Shown here piece after piece: positions 16,216-24,205 of a stretch of 64,000 nucleotides of DNA. The stretch covers positions 97,676 to 161,675 of the forward strand of contig PCAM01000021.1 in NCBI GenBank assembly GCA_002730555.1. Direction: 5' to 3'. Under the pieces are notes generated by a model. That model was not told the DNA's origin and searched no databases. It was given only the letters and a program-made list of their open reading frames with translations. A program made the translations under genes and the position numbers. This DNA comes from Chloroflexota bacterium. Lineage in GTDB: Bacteria; Chloroflexota; Dehalococcoidia; Lucifugimonadales; Lucifugimonadaceae. Every line of letters begins with the position of its first letter. The stretch's first letter is position 1.

Positions 16216-16959
16216 ATGTTCTCCCCCGACCCCGCGTCTGGAACGATCACCCGCGTCGATGTCGAACTGGTGCCCGACGACGTATGGCGCTGTCTCGGAC
16301 CGGCCGGGGGCGCACGAGAGCAACTGGCCGACGACATTGAATCGGCGATTATGGAAGCCTCGAGCTTGGCCGAGCCGGCCTCGGTCAAACGTGAACTGGC
16401 TGTCAGCACCATCGGCCGGGGTGTGGTCGAGTTTGACGGCGGACTGTCCGTTAACGGCCCGATGCTTCCCCACCTGATGGAGGGCGCTCAGGGTGCGGTG
16501 TTCCTTGTCGTCACGGCGGGCTCTGAAATCGGTCATCGCGTGTCCGAGCTCTTCGCCGACGACAAACCCCTGGAGGCGATCGTGCTCGATGCCGCCGGGT
16601 CCGCTATCGCCATGAATGTGCAGTCCCGAACGGTCAGCGAGGTCGCCGACGAGCGAAAAGGGGAGGGCTACCAGGTCGGGCCCTGCCTGGTGCCGGGCAA
16701 CGAGTACTGGGACCTTGAAGGACAGCGCACCGTTTTCGGCGCGCTGCCGGCAGGTCAAATAGGCGTCCGGTTGCTCGATTCTTTGCAAATGGATCCCCAG
16801 AAATCGCAAAGCGCACTGGTACCGTTCGGAGAAGAGCTCCGAATCCTTGACGACCCAACCACTTCCCCGTGCAGTAGCTGCAAGGCGTTGCGCTGCCCGA
16901 TGCGCCTCGAGCCATATAAAGCGAACGAAGCGAGCTGGGACACCGGAATCCACTCCTGA
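16216..16959 (+). CDS. B12-dependent methionine synthase reactivation-domain-like protein
   Basis: The 247-residue protein resembles the SAM-binding activation domain of MetH: IGHRVSELFADDKPLEAIVLDAAGSAIAM in the middle and YWDLEGQRTVFGALPAGQIGVRLLDSLQMDPQKSQSAL towards the C-terminus, followed by CSSCKALRCPM. Stand-alone members reductively reactivate inactive Co(II) corrinoid proteins. Its divergent placement next to the methyltransferase/corrinoid cluster fits that role. The ATG has only a weak upstream purine run (AGGAA), so the exact start is uncertain. Confidence 0.83.
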   Translation: MFSPDPASGTITRVDVELVPDDVWRCLGPAGGAREQLADDIESAIMEASSLAEPASVKRELAVSTIGRGVVEFDGGLSVNGPMLPHLMEGAQGAVFLVVTAGSEIGHRVSELFADDKPLEAIVLDAAGSAIAMNVQSRTVSEVADERKGEGYQVGPCLVPGNEYWDLEGQRTVFGALPAGQIGVRLLDSLQMDPQKSQSALVPFGEELRILDDPTTSPCSSCKALRCPMRLEPYKANEASWDTGIHS

Positions 16960-17113
16960 CCGAATATGGGCAAGGAGCGTCGGTTACCTGATTCACGCCG
17001 GTTGCTCATCCGCACGATAACTCATTTGCACGATAAGACGCAGGCCCAAACGGGAGCTAGTTGAACGGGCATGAGGATTTCGTGAGAGCGCCGGACGACG
17101 GCATGAGGGGGCT

Positions 17114-17614
17114 ATGACGGAGATCGGTAACGTGGCGCCCAGACTCCCGGCCGATCCTGGCGGCTACGCGCTGATGTTTCGGCTGGATAAACCGATCGCC
17201 GTAAAACCGGGGAAACTGGGGATCGCCGAGCTGTCTGCGGGGCAGTATCTGTATCTGGGTAGCGCTTTGTCCGGCATGAGGCCGCGCCTCGCTCGCCACC
17301 TGAGACGCCGCAAGAAACGCCACTGGCACATCGACGCGCTGACCTTGTCGGTGCGGCCACATGAGATCTGGTGGGTGGCGACGGACACCCGGTTGGAATG
17401 CGACTGGACCACCACCGCACTGGCAGGTGCCGGCGCAAGCACTCCGGTACCGGGCTTCGGCTCGTCTGACTGCCGCTGCAAGTCGCACCTGGTACACCTG
17501 AAAACTGGGGCGGTGCTCGAACGCGTCTACGAGGGCATCGTCGGGGTCAATCCAGAGGTGCATCGGCTGAGAGTACCAACCCGGCTAACCAAACGATTTC
17601 TCAACACCCCATAG
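17114..17614 (+). CDS. Uri-type GIY-YIG protein (DUF123)
   Basis: The 166-residue protein matches DUF123: GGYALMFRLDKP, the GQYLYLGSALSGMRPRLARHLRR core corresponding to the GIY-YIG fold, HWHIDAL, and the Cys/His-bearing ECDW, GFGSSDCRCKSHLVH segments. Proteins of this group occur alone or fused to endonuclease III and are thought to act on DNA; activity is not well defined. GAGGGGG precedes the ATG. It is unlike the broken GIY-YIG gene at 5123-5526. Confidence 0.87.
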   Translation: MTEIGNVAPRLPADPGGYALMFRLDKPIAVKPGKLGIAELSAGQYLYLGSALSGMRPRLARHLRRRKKRHWHIDALTLSVRPHEIWWVATDTRLECDWTTTALAGAGASTPVPGFGSSDCRCKSHLVHLKTGAVLERVYEGIVGVNPEVHRLRVPTRLTKRFLNTP

Positions 17615-17660
17615 GGGTGGCGTTTCCCCCGCCTGTTGCGCGAACACCCTGCATTCCCCC

Positions 17661-17810
17661 AGCTGTCATCCTGAACTCGATTCGGGATCGGACACGAGCG
17701 CCGCATCGTCGTCATTTGAGCGAGACCGTCCGCGAACGCGGGCCGGATGTTGAGAGGAGTCACCGGACGCGGTTAAGAACAGATCCTGACTCAAATTCAG
17801 GGTGACAATG
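17661..17810. repeat. Pair of inverted CATCCTGA...TCAGG repeats
   Basis: GTCATCCTGAACTCGATTCGGGATC at 17661-17688 and GATCCTGACTCAAATTCAGG with GTGAC at 17781-17807 are inverted relatives of one another. Each also has internal dyad symmetry. They lie in the 284-base gap between the Uri-type gene and the DAO-family gene. Confidence 0.6.
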
Positions 17811-17851
17811 CAAACGTTGACGCGTGACCACGCCCGCCGTCATGGAACACT

Positions 17852-17877
17852 GTAGGGGCGTATGGCGATACGCCCGC
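17852..17877 (+). repeat. GTAGGGGCGTATGGCGATACGCCC palindromic repeat
   Basis: The sequence forms a hairpin (GGGCGTAT/ATACGCCC). The same element occurs at 34597-34619 and inverted at 34687-34712. Shorter GTAGGGGCG...CGCCC relatives are at 21831-21856 and 40579-40603. Confidence 0.75.
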
Positions 17878-17898
17878 GCGGTTAACTCACCACGCCCG

Positions 17899-19080
17899 TT
17901 ACGCTAGCGACCGTTTCCCGTAACCCTCCGGCGCGGTCACCAGATCACCCTCGGCGAACCGTTCCACACGGAACATCGAGATGTCCGCCACGTCTGTCTC
18001 GCCGCCCAGCACCACATCGGACAAAATCCGACCCACGGCCGGACTGAGCTTGAACCCGTGACCGCTGAACCCGACCGCCACGTGCAGCCCCGGAACCGCC
18101 TGAACAACGCCGAGCGCGGGTTGGAAGTCTGGCGTCGTGTCGTACACGCCGGTGTAGCCCCGCCGGTAGAGCGCATCCACTTCGGACGGAAAGCGGCCGG
18201 CGTACCGGGCGGTGTGACGGTTTATAGATGACGGCGGTGGCTGCTTGTCGGTCTCGATATCGTGATCGACCTCGCCCTCAAGCGGGTCGTGATCGCCAAG
18301 GAGTACCAGTTCCGTGCCCTCCGGCCGGTAGTAACCATTCTGGATGTGGTCGGAGATGACGGGGTGTGGCGCCCCGAACCCGGCGCTACGCTCGACCACG
18401 GCGATGCTGTGGCGCACCGGCTTGATCGGGAACTCCACCCCAAGTGGCTGCAGCAAGGCGCTGGTCCGGTACCCGGACGCCATAACCACCGATCCGGCGT
18501 CGATGTCGCCCGCGTTCGTTGTGACCCGAACAGACGACCCGCCACCTGCTTCCACACCCGTCACCTCGACGCCCATGCGGAGGTCCGCACCGGCGTTTCT
18601 GGCCGCGGCGGCAAACGCATTAGCCGTGCTGGACCCGTCGGCGTGGCCGGAGTCCGGCTCCCAGCATCCCGCGACCGCGTCGTTGAGGGAGAGTCGTGGC
18701 TCGATATCGGTGATCTCCTCCAGCGACAGCATCGTGGCGTCGATCCCCAGACCACGTTGAATGCCGACCACCCGGCGCGCCGCCGGCACGTCTTCCTGTG
18801 GCAGAACAACCAGAAACCCGACACGCCGGAACCCGGACTCGCCGCCAACCTCGTCCGCAAAGTTCTCAAACATTCGACGCCCGAACAGCGCCATCTTGAT
18901 CAGCGATTCGTGGGTGTAGTGCATCCGGACGATAGCGCTGGACCACCCGGTTGCACCTGAAGCGATACCGGTCTTCTCAAGCAGGACCACACGCCCGGCT
19001 CCGCGTTTGGCAAGCTGCCATGTGATGCTCGTCCCGATGCAACCACCGCCAACCACAACAACGTCAGCCGTTTCCGCCAT
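17899..19080 (-). CDS. DAO-family FAD-dependent oxidoreductase
   Basis: The 393-residue protein begins VVVVGGGCIGTSITWQLAKRG and continues GIASGATGWSSAIVR, the pattern of sarcosine/dimethylglycine/glycine oxidase-like flavoproteins. The C-terminal GYTGVYDTTPDFQPALG...VGFSGHGFKLSPAVG block closes the FAD site. Such enzymes oxidise N-methyl or primary amino acids, with transfer of electrons to O2 or another acceptor. The gene stands alone; GGAGA precedes the ATG at 19080. Confidence 0.88.
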   Translation of the reverse strand: MAETADVVVVGGGCIGTSITWQLAKRGAGRVVLLEKTGIASGATGWSSAIVRMHYTHESLIKMALFGRRMFENFADEVGGESGFRRVGFLVVLPQEDVPAARRVVGIQRGLGIDATMLSLEEITDIEPRLSLNDAVAGCWEPDSGHADGSSTANAFAAAARNAGADLRMGVEVTGVEAGGGSSVRVTTNAGDIDAGSVVMASGYRTSALLQPLGVEFPIKPVRHSIAVVERSAGFGAPHPVISDHIQNGYYRPEGTELVLLGDHDPLEGEVDHDIETDKQPPPSSINRHTARYAGRFPSEVDALYRRGYTGVYDTTPDFQPALGVVQAVPGLHVAVGFSGHGFKLSPAVGRILSDVVLGGETDVADISMFRVERFAEGDLVTAPEGYGKRSLA

Positions 19081-19540
19081 ATGTGTGTCTCCGATGTCCG
19101 ACCGGGTGTATATGCAACAGCTAGAGTCACGGTAATCGTGAAAAGTCGACGGGACGAGGGCAAGGTCTGCATTGCGATATCCCCCTCCTCGTCCGCCAAT
19201 CTCTCATTACGTCGCCGCCGCGACCGGCCGACTGGTGAACCTGCTGATTTCGATCTTGTCGCAACTCAAGATCGACTGATTACGGCACCGGCTCTGATAG
19301 CGCAGTGCCTGTAAGTCGGAGCCTACATGATGTCGAGTCACAATAGCGGCATTTAGCCTCAGGGTCACTGTGAATAGGCACTGGGTGCGGTGTTCCTGAT
19401 GCCGGAATACGGAATGAACTTTCGGCGGCACTGACATTTGATCTGCGCCACGCCTTCCACCTCCCAATCATGCCTAATGCTGCGTTATCCTCCCAGGGCT
19501 TTCCGTTTACACACGACCCACCATTGGAGGAGCGCCCCAG
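19081..19540. other. 460-base gap without recognisable gene
   Basis: The gap separates the divergent DAO-family and enoyl-CoA hydratase genes and should hold both promoters. No conserved protein fragment, tRNA or clear -35/-10 pair could be identified by eye. Confidence 0.4.
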
Positions 19541-20398
19541 ATGCCGTTCGAGAAGATCATCTCCGAGACGACGCCTGAAGGGGTGCTCATCCTCACGATG
19601 AACGACCCGGACACCCTCAATGCGCTGGGCGAGCCGCTCATGCCGGAACTGGAGTCGGAGGTCGACCGTTTTGCGGTGACCAGAGATCTCCGGGTACTCG
19701 TTATTACAGGCGCGGGCAGGGCGTTCTCTTCCGGGGCGAATGTCCGCGGGTTCCAGCGCCGCATCAACGACGCTGACGCGGCGGCGGAAGAAGCGCCTGA
19801 ACAACGGGCCACCTCCTGGCAACAGCTGGATCCCGACTACACATCACGTGAGGCGCTAGGTGCGAAGACAGGCCCGCCGATCGTGCCCAAGCTCCACAAC
19901 CTGCACAAGCCGTCGTTCGCCGCCGTCAACGGCCACGCCTATGGCCTCGGCTGCGGCATCGCACTGTCTTGCGACATCAGGATCGCTGGCGAGAGTGCTC
20001 GTTTCAATGAGGCGTTCATCCGCAACGGGCTGGTCCCAGCAGACGGCTCGGCCTGGCAACTGCCCAAGCTAGTCGGCATGGCAAATGCCCTGTGGATGCA
20101 GTACTCCGGTGAACCGATCGATGGCAACGAGGCGTATCGCATGGGGCTCGCCAACAAGGTCGTGCCGGACGAGGTGCTGATGGAGACGACGATCGAGATG
20201 GCGACGAAGTTGGCCCGCGGGCCGGTGTATGCCATGGGGATCGTCAAGCAGTTGATCCACCAGGCCTACCAACAGGACCTTGCCGAGCACCTTCCTCTGG
20301 CGTCCCGTGGGCAGGACCTCACTCGGACGACGTTCGACCACAAGGAGGGCGTGGCCGCGTTCCTGGAGAAGCGAAAGCCTGAGTTCAAGGGCTATTAG
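19541..20398 (+). CDS. Enoyl-CoA hydratase/isomerase family protein
   Basis: The 285-residue crotonase-fold protein shows GVLILTMNDPDTLNALGEPL, the oxyanion-hole segment VITGAGRAFSSGANVRGF, and KPSFAAVNGHAYGLGCGIALSCDIRIA. The Glu pair typical of true hydratases is only partly conserved (RFNEAFIRNGLVPADGSAWQLP), so another crotonase-family reaction is possible. GGAGG precedes the ATG. The CoA-transferase gene follows in the same direction after ~130 bases that contain a repeat. Confidence 0.9.
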   Translation: MPFEKIISETTPEGVLILTMNDPDTLNALGEPLMPELESEVDRFAVTRDLRVLVITGAGRAFSSGANVRGFQRRINDADAAAEEAPEQRATSWQQLDPDYTSREALGAKTGPPIVPKLHNLHKPSFAAVNGHAYGLGCGIALSCDIRIAGESARFNEAFIRNGLVPADGSAWQLPKLVGMANALWMQYSGEPIDGNEAYRMGLANKVVPDEVLMETTIEMATKLARGPVYAMGIVKQLIHQAYQQDLAEHLPLASRGQDLTRTTFDHKEGVAAFLEKRKPEFKGY

Positions 20399-20427
20399 GG
20401 GGCTGTCGGGAGAGTGGGCTATTCCAC

Positions 20428-20492
20428 GGATGCCTCACCCTTCCGGCAGGCGGAAAGGCAGGCTCCCGCCCCTCTCCCGCGGGGAGAGGGGT
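20428..20492. repeat. CTCACCCTTCCGGCAGG...CTCTCCCGCGGGGAGAG palindromic repeat
   Basis: Two small hairpins lie side by side between the enoyl-CoA hydratase and CoA-transferase genes. The first block (CCTTCCGGCAGGCGGAAAGG) is an inverted copy of 30983-31010; the second belongs to the CTCTCCC/GGGAGAG family. Confidence 0.7.
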
Positions 20493-20530
20493 ATACATGG
20501 AGCAGAGTTGCCAGAGAGGTTCAAAATAAC

Positions 20531-21811
20531 ATGCCCGGACCGTTGGATGGCGTTCGAGTTCTCGAGTTCTCGCAGATCGTGGCGTTGCCGTTTAACGGCG
20601 CAGTCATGTCCGACCTGGGCGCTGAGGTGATCAAGGTGGAGCCGCTCACCGGCGACCCGCACCGCAACCGCGGCACAGTCATGCCGAACGAAGGAAAGCG
20701 TTTCCAGTCGCTTAACCGAGGCAAGCAAAGCGTCGCCGTTAATCTGCGTGATGCGCGGGGGCTCGCCTTCATTCATAAAGTCGTCCCGACCGTAGACATT
20801 GTCACGATCAACTTCCGGCCCGGCGTTTCTGAGCGACTGGGGATCGACTACGAAACGCTCAAGAAACTCAATCCCGGGCTGATCTACTGCGAGATCACCG
20901 GCTTTGGCAACAGCGGCCCGATGGGCGACCGCGGCGGCACCGACATCGTCGCTAACGGCTACAGCGGGTTGATGATGGCGGACATGAAGGTGGATGCGCA
21001 CGGCCAGCCCGCAAACATCAGCGCGATCTCACTGGCCGATTACTGCGCCGGGTTCTCGGCGACCGTCGGCATTACCTCAGCGCTGTACCACCGGGCGATA
21101 ACAGGGCAGGGCCAGAAGATAGAGACGTCTCTGTTGCAGGCGGCGATATCCGTGCAGGACACGGTCGTCATGCGGGAGCCTGTGCACGACGCGACGCTCC
21201 GGGATCCCATGGTGAAAGAGATCGCTGAATTGCGAAAACAGGGCGCCGACTACCCGGAGATTCAGGCCGCCTATGTGCGGGGTCGTGGCGCATCGCGCGT
21301 GGCCGCACGGGCCTACTACTCCACTTACCAGGTAAGGGACGGCTCGATGGTGTTGGGGGCGCTAACTCCGGCGAACCGGGCGGCGGCGCGGATGGTATTA
21401 GGGGTAGCGCACGACCCGAGTGACGAGCCTGATTTTGATGAGTCGCGGCAGGAAAGCATGGAGCAGGCAACCGCTTTGCACGCCGAGATGCGGGCCACGC
21501 TGCGTACACGAACGCTGAAGGACTGGCTTGAGGCGTTCACGGCCGCCGGCGTTCCCGTTGCGCCGGTCAACATGCCGGAGGAGATGTCGGACGACCCCCA
21601 GGTCGAGGCGATGGGTTTCATGCGGGAGCTTGAGCATCCGCTATTCGGTCCACAACGCCTGGCCGGCCCCGTAGTCTCCATGTCCGAAACGCCGACCGAT
21701 ATCAGAGGCGTATCGCCGGGACTTGGTGCGGATACAGAGTCTGTGATGCGCGATGCCGGGATGACTTCAGAGGAAATCGAAGAAATGCGCCGGGACGGTG
21801 TGATCCTCTAG
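20531..21811 (+). CDS. CaiB/BaiF family (class III) CoA-transferase
   Basis: From the ATG at 20531 the 426-residue product opens LDGVRVLEFSQIVALPFNGAVMSDLGAEVIKVEP, the CaiB/BaiF start. The catalytic Asp lies in GGTDIVANGYSGLM (~residue 136), and GITSALYHRAITGQGQKIETSLLQ is the usual second motif. The enzyme moves CoA between carboxylic acids. The upstream in-frame extension to 20414 reads repeat DNA and was discarded. The preceding crotonase gene suggests a shared acyl-CoA pathway. Confidence 0.9.
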   Translation: MPGPLDGVRVLEFSQIVALPFNGAVMSDLGAEVIKVEPLTGDPHRNRGTVMPNEGKRFQSLNRGKQSVAVNLRDARGLAFIHKVVPTVDIVTINFRPGVSERLGIDYETLKKLNPGLIYCEITGFGNSGPMGDRGGTDIVANGYSGLMMADMKVDAHGQPANISAISLADYCAGFSATVGITSALYHRAITGQGQKIETSLLQAAISVQDTVVMREPVHDATLRDPMVKEIAELRKQGADYPEIQAAYVRGRGASRVAARAYYSTYQVRDGSMVLGALTPANRAAARMVLGVAHDPSDEPDFDESRQESMEQATALHAEMRATLRTRTLKDWLEAFTAAGVPVAPVNMPEEMSDDPQVEAMGFMRELEHPLFGPQRLAGPVVSMSETPTDIRGVSPGLGADTESVMRDAGMTSEEIEEMRRDGVIL

Positions 21812-21830
21812 GCCCGCGTTCCCGGACATG

Positions 21831-21879
21831 GTAGGGGCGGCTGACTATCCGCCCTGAGGGTGGGCTAATCGCCCCCCCC
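21831..21879. repeat. GTAGGGGCGG...CCGCCC repeat
   Basis: GGGGCGGCTGACTATCCGCCC forms a hairpin just after the CoA-transferase stop and may act as a terminator or be a member of the GTAGGGGCG repeat family. A C-run follows at 21871-21878. Confidence 0.55.
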
Positions 21880-21890
21880 TCAAACGCTCG

Positions 21891-23030
21891 TTACGCGACC
21901 GCGTCCACAAACGGTGAAATCTTCTCGAAGTTCCCGCCCACGATCTCCTGCGCGTCAAGACCCAGCCAGTCCTCCAACAGGTCCGTGTAAAGGCCACGGA
22001 AGTCGAAGTTGTACGCAAGATCGCCCTCGATCAGGCGGCCGACGTCCAGCGACGGGTACTCGGAGTAGTGGCCGCCCTTGACGGCGTCGCCGATAACGAA
22101 CGACACGCCGCCGGAGCCGTGGTCGGTTCCGTTTCCGTTGTCCTTGACCCGGCGGCCGAACTCGGAGAACACGAGGATCGTGACCTCGGGGCCAAGATCG
22201 TGCTCTTCAAGATCCTGGTAGAAGGCGCGGAGCCCGGTCGAGACCTCTTCCCACAGCCCTCGTTGCAGCGTCACCTCGTTGGTGTGCGTGTCCCAGCCGC
22301 CGGAGACGGTGTAGAAGACGCGGGTGCCGAGGTCGGCAAAGTGGACCTGTGCAACGCCCTTAAGTGCCTGTGCGATCGGGTTGTCCGGATACTCGACCGT
22401 CGATTCGTACAACTTCGGCGCCTGCTTGAGGATGTCTGCGCCTTTGAGCGCGTCCAGCCCAGTCTTGCCCAGGTAGTCCATCACCATGCCGCTGCCGACG
22501 CCCGGCGTGTAGATGCGGCTGAACGCGCTCAACGCCTGCTCACGCTGCGCTGCGCCGGACATTCCGGTGAGGAGGCCGTAATCCTCAAGGTTCCCGACGG
22601 AGGCCACGGGAACGCCCGGCGCGGCCAACGCCCTCGGGAGGCCGTTGCCAAAGTTCACGGCGGTCACGACGTTTGAACCGGACGGGTCCAGTTGCCGGAC
22701 GGCCTGGCCGAGCCAGCCCTGCTCGCCGACCCGGTCCGGTGTAGCCGTGTGCCAGATGTCCATCGAACGGAAGTGTGATCGACTGGGAGTTGGGTAGCCG
22801 ATGCCGTGGATGATGGCGACGCGCTCCTGGTCGTAGAGCTCTTTGAAGGCGCTCATGCCCGGGTTGAGGCCAAGCCCGTTGTCCAGTGGGATCACCTCAT
22901 CTTCGGTGATCCTGACGCCGATGCGCGCGTCCCTGTACCGGGGGTCTTCCCACGGGACGATGCAGTTCAGGTAGTCGTTGCCGCCCGAGAGCTGGACGAT
23001 CACCAGCACCTTTTCTCTCTGCTTCGCCAT
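21891..23030 (-). CDS. DUF1501 family protein
   Basis: The 379-residue protein shows VLVIVQLSGGNDYLNCIVP, the SHFRSMDIWHTATPD block, and FSEFGRRVKDNGNGTDHGSGG, all hallmarks of DUF1501, which belongs to the alkaline phosphatase/sulfatase-like superfamily. Many DUF1501 proteins are Tat-exported; here no signal peptide is visible, so a cytoplasmic location is suggested. The ATG at 23030 has GGAGGAAACG directly upstream, better than the one 21 bases earlier. It follows the NHL/DUF1800 genes on the same strand. DUF1501 and DUF1800 commonly occur as neighbours, and their joint function is unknown. Confidence 0.9.
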   Translation of the reverse strand: MAKQREKVLVIVQLSGGNDYLNCIVPWEDPRYRDARIGVRITEDEVIPLDNGLGLNPGMSAFKELYDQERVAIIHGIGYPTPSRSHFRSMDIWHTATPDRVGEQGWLGQAVRQLDPSGSNVVTAVNFGNGLPRALAAPGVPVASVGNLEDYGLLTGMSGAAQREQALSAFSRIYTPGVGSGMVMDYLGKTGLDALKGADILKQAPKLYESTVEYPDNPIAQALKGVAQVHFADLGTRVFYTVSGGWDTHTNEVTLQRGLWEEVSTGLRAFYQDLEEHDLGPEVTILVFSEFGRRVKDNGNGTDHGSGGVSFVIGDAVKGGHYSEYPSLDVGRLIEGDLAYNFDFRGLYTDLLEDWLGLDAQEIVGGNFEKISPFVDAVA

Positions 23031-23142
23031 CGTTTCCTCCGAATTGGGCATTAAGTTCCGTCGTATTTACCGGGATCGGTCACGGCCATGACCGGTGTCC
23101 GGATGCAATCGTAGCTCCATCGTATATGTGGCGCGTCGTTTT

Positions 23143-24153
23143 TTAAACCGTTTCGTAGATCTGGAATCGGTGTCTGGCGGTTTCCAGGACCAGCAACCGA
23201 TCATCTTTGTACAGCGCCAGCGACACCGGAACCCAGAAGTAGGGCTCCGTGCGTGCCGACACCTCGTGCGGGTCGTCCACATCCAGCTTCGGGTACGGGT
23301 TGAACGACTCGCGGGCACGCTTCTCATCGGCGTTTGCGTCGATGTATTCGGCGGCCCACGGGCCCAGATCGGCCTGACCACGTGCGCTCGTCTGGAAGTT
23401 CCAGTCTTTGTCGAACACCTGCACCCGCTGGTTCATCCAGTCGGCGACGTAGATGTAGCCGTCACCGTCCACGGCCACGGCGGATGGCCGATTGAACTGG
23501 TCTTCGCCATCGCCCGAGGCGCCGTAGGCGTCGATGAAATCCCCGCGTTTGGTGAAACGTTGGATCCTGTCGTTGCGCCAGTCGGCCACGTAGGTCGTTC
23601 CATCCGGGGCAATCGTGATGCCCCAAGGGTAGTCGAACTCACCATCGCCGGCTCCATTACGGCCAAATGAATCTATGAAGTCGCCGTCCGGCGTGTAGCG
23701 CTGAATCCGATGATTCTTGTGGTCGACGATCAACAGGTTGCCGTCATCGTCGAACGCCAGCCCGGAGGGGCCATCGAACTCGCCCGCGCCTGAACCCGCG
23801 CTTCCCCAGTGACTTACGTACTTGTTGTCGGTGTCAAAGATCGTGATCCGCTGCAGCTTTTCGTCGGCAAGGTACAGGCGATCATTGGGGCCGAACGCGA
23901 TCGCGGTCGCCCATTGGATCTGGCCGTCCCCGGTGCCGTAACTGGAGAACTCACCGTGCCAGCCGTGTTCGATATCCGTCACGCTGATGCCCGTGCCGTT
24001 CAGCGAGCCCTGGCCGCTGCGGCTCAGCACGTAAATCCGGTCGTCGCTGCGAACGGCTATATCAACCGGAAAGTGATAGCCCCGCCCGCCCTGCGCCGCG
24101 CCGAACCCGTTCGTCTCAAGATATTTCAGGCTTCTTCGTGTCCCGGTTGTCAT
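23143..24153 (-). CDS. NHL-repeat beta-propeller protein, copy 1
   Basis: The 336-residue protein is built of NHL repeats, each with a GxF..PxGIAxDxDGNxYVADxxNxRIQxF pattern: for example GPSGLAFDDDGNLLIVDHKNHRIQRY, then YPWGITIAPDGTTYVADWRNDRIQRF, then RPSAVAVDGDGYIYVADWMNQRVQVF. NHL propellers bind proteins, nucleic acids or ligands. No signal peptide is seen. The protein is closely similar throughout to copy 2 at 25797, and each lies directly downstream of a DUF1800 gene. GGGAGA precedes the ATG. Confidence 0.9.
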   Translation of the reverse strand: MTTGTRRSLKYLETNGFGAAQGGRGYHFPVDIAVRSDDRIYVLSRSGQGSLNGTGISVTDIEHGWHGEFSSYGTGDGQIQWATAIAFGPNDRLYLADEKLQRITIFDTDNKYVSHWGSAGSGAGEFDGPSGLAFDDDGNLLIVDHKNHRIQRYTPDGDFIDSFGRNGAGDGEFDYPWGITIAPDGTTYVADWRNDRIQRFTKRGDFIDAYGASGDGEDQFNRPSAVAVDGDGYIYVADWMNQRVQVFDKDWNFQTSARGQADLGPWAAEYIDANADEKRARESFNPYPKLDVDDPHEVSARTEPYFWVPVSLALYKDDRLLVLETARHRFQIYETV

Positions 24154-24205
24154 TGGTTTTCTCCCGGAAGCGCCCCAGGACTCTCAGGGAGCGCCGCGCT
24201 GGGCG

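Noticed and set aside
19230..19320. Possible tRNA-like stretch
   Set aside because: No TpsiC-arm GTTCGA and no consistent cloverleaf could be drawn.
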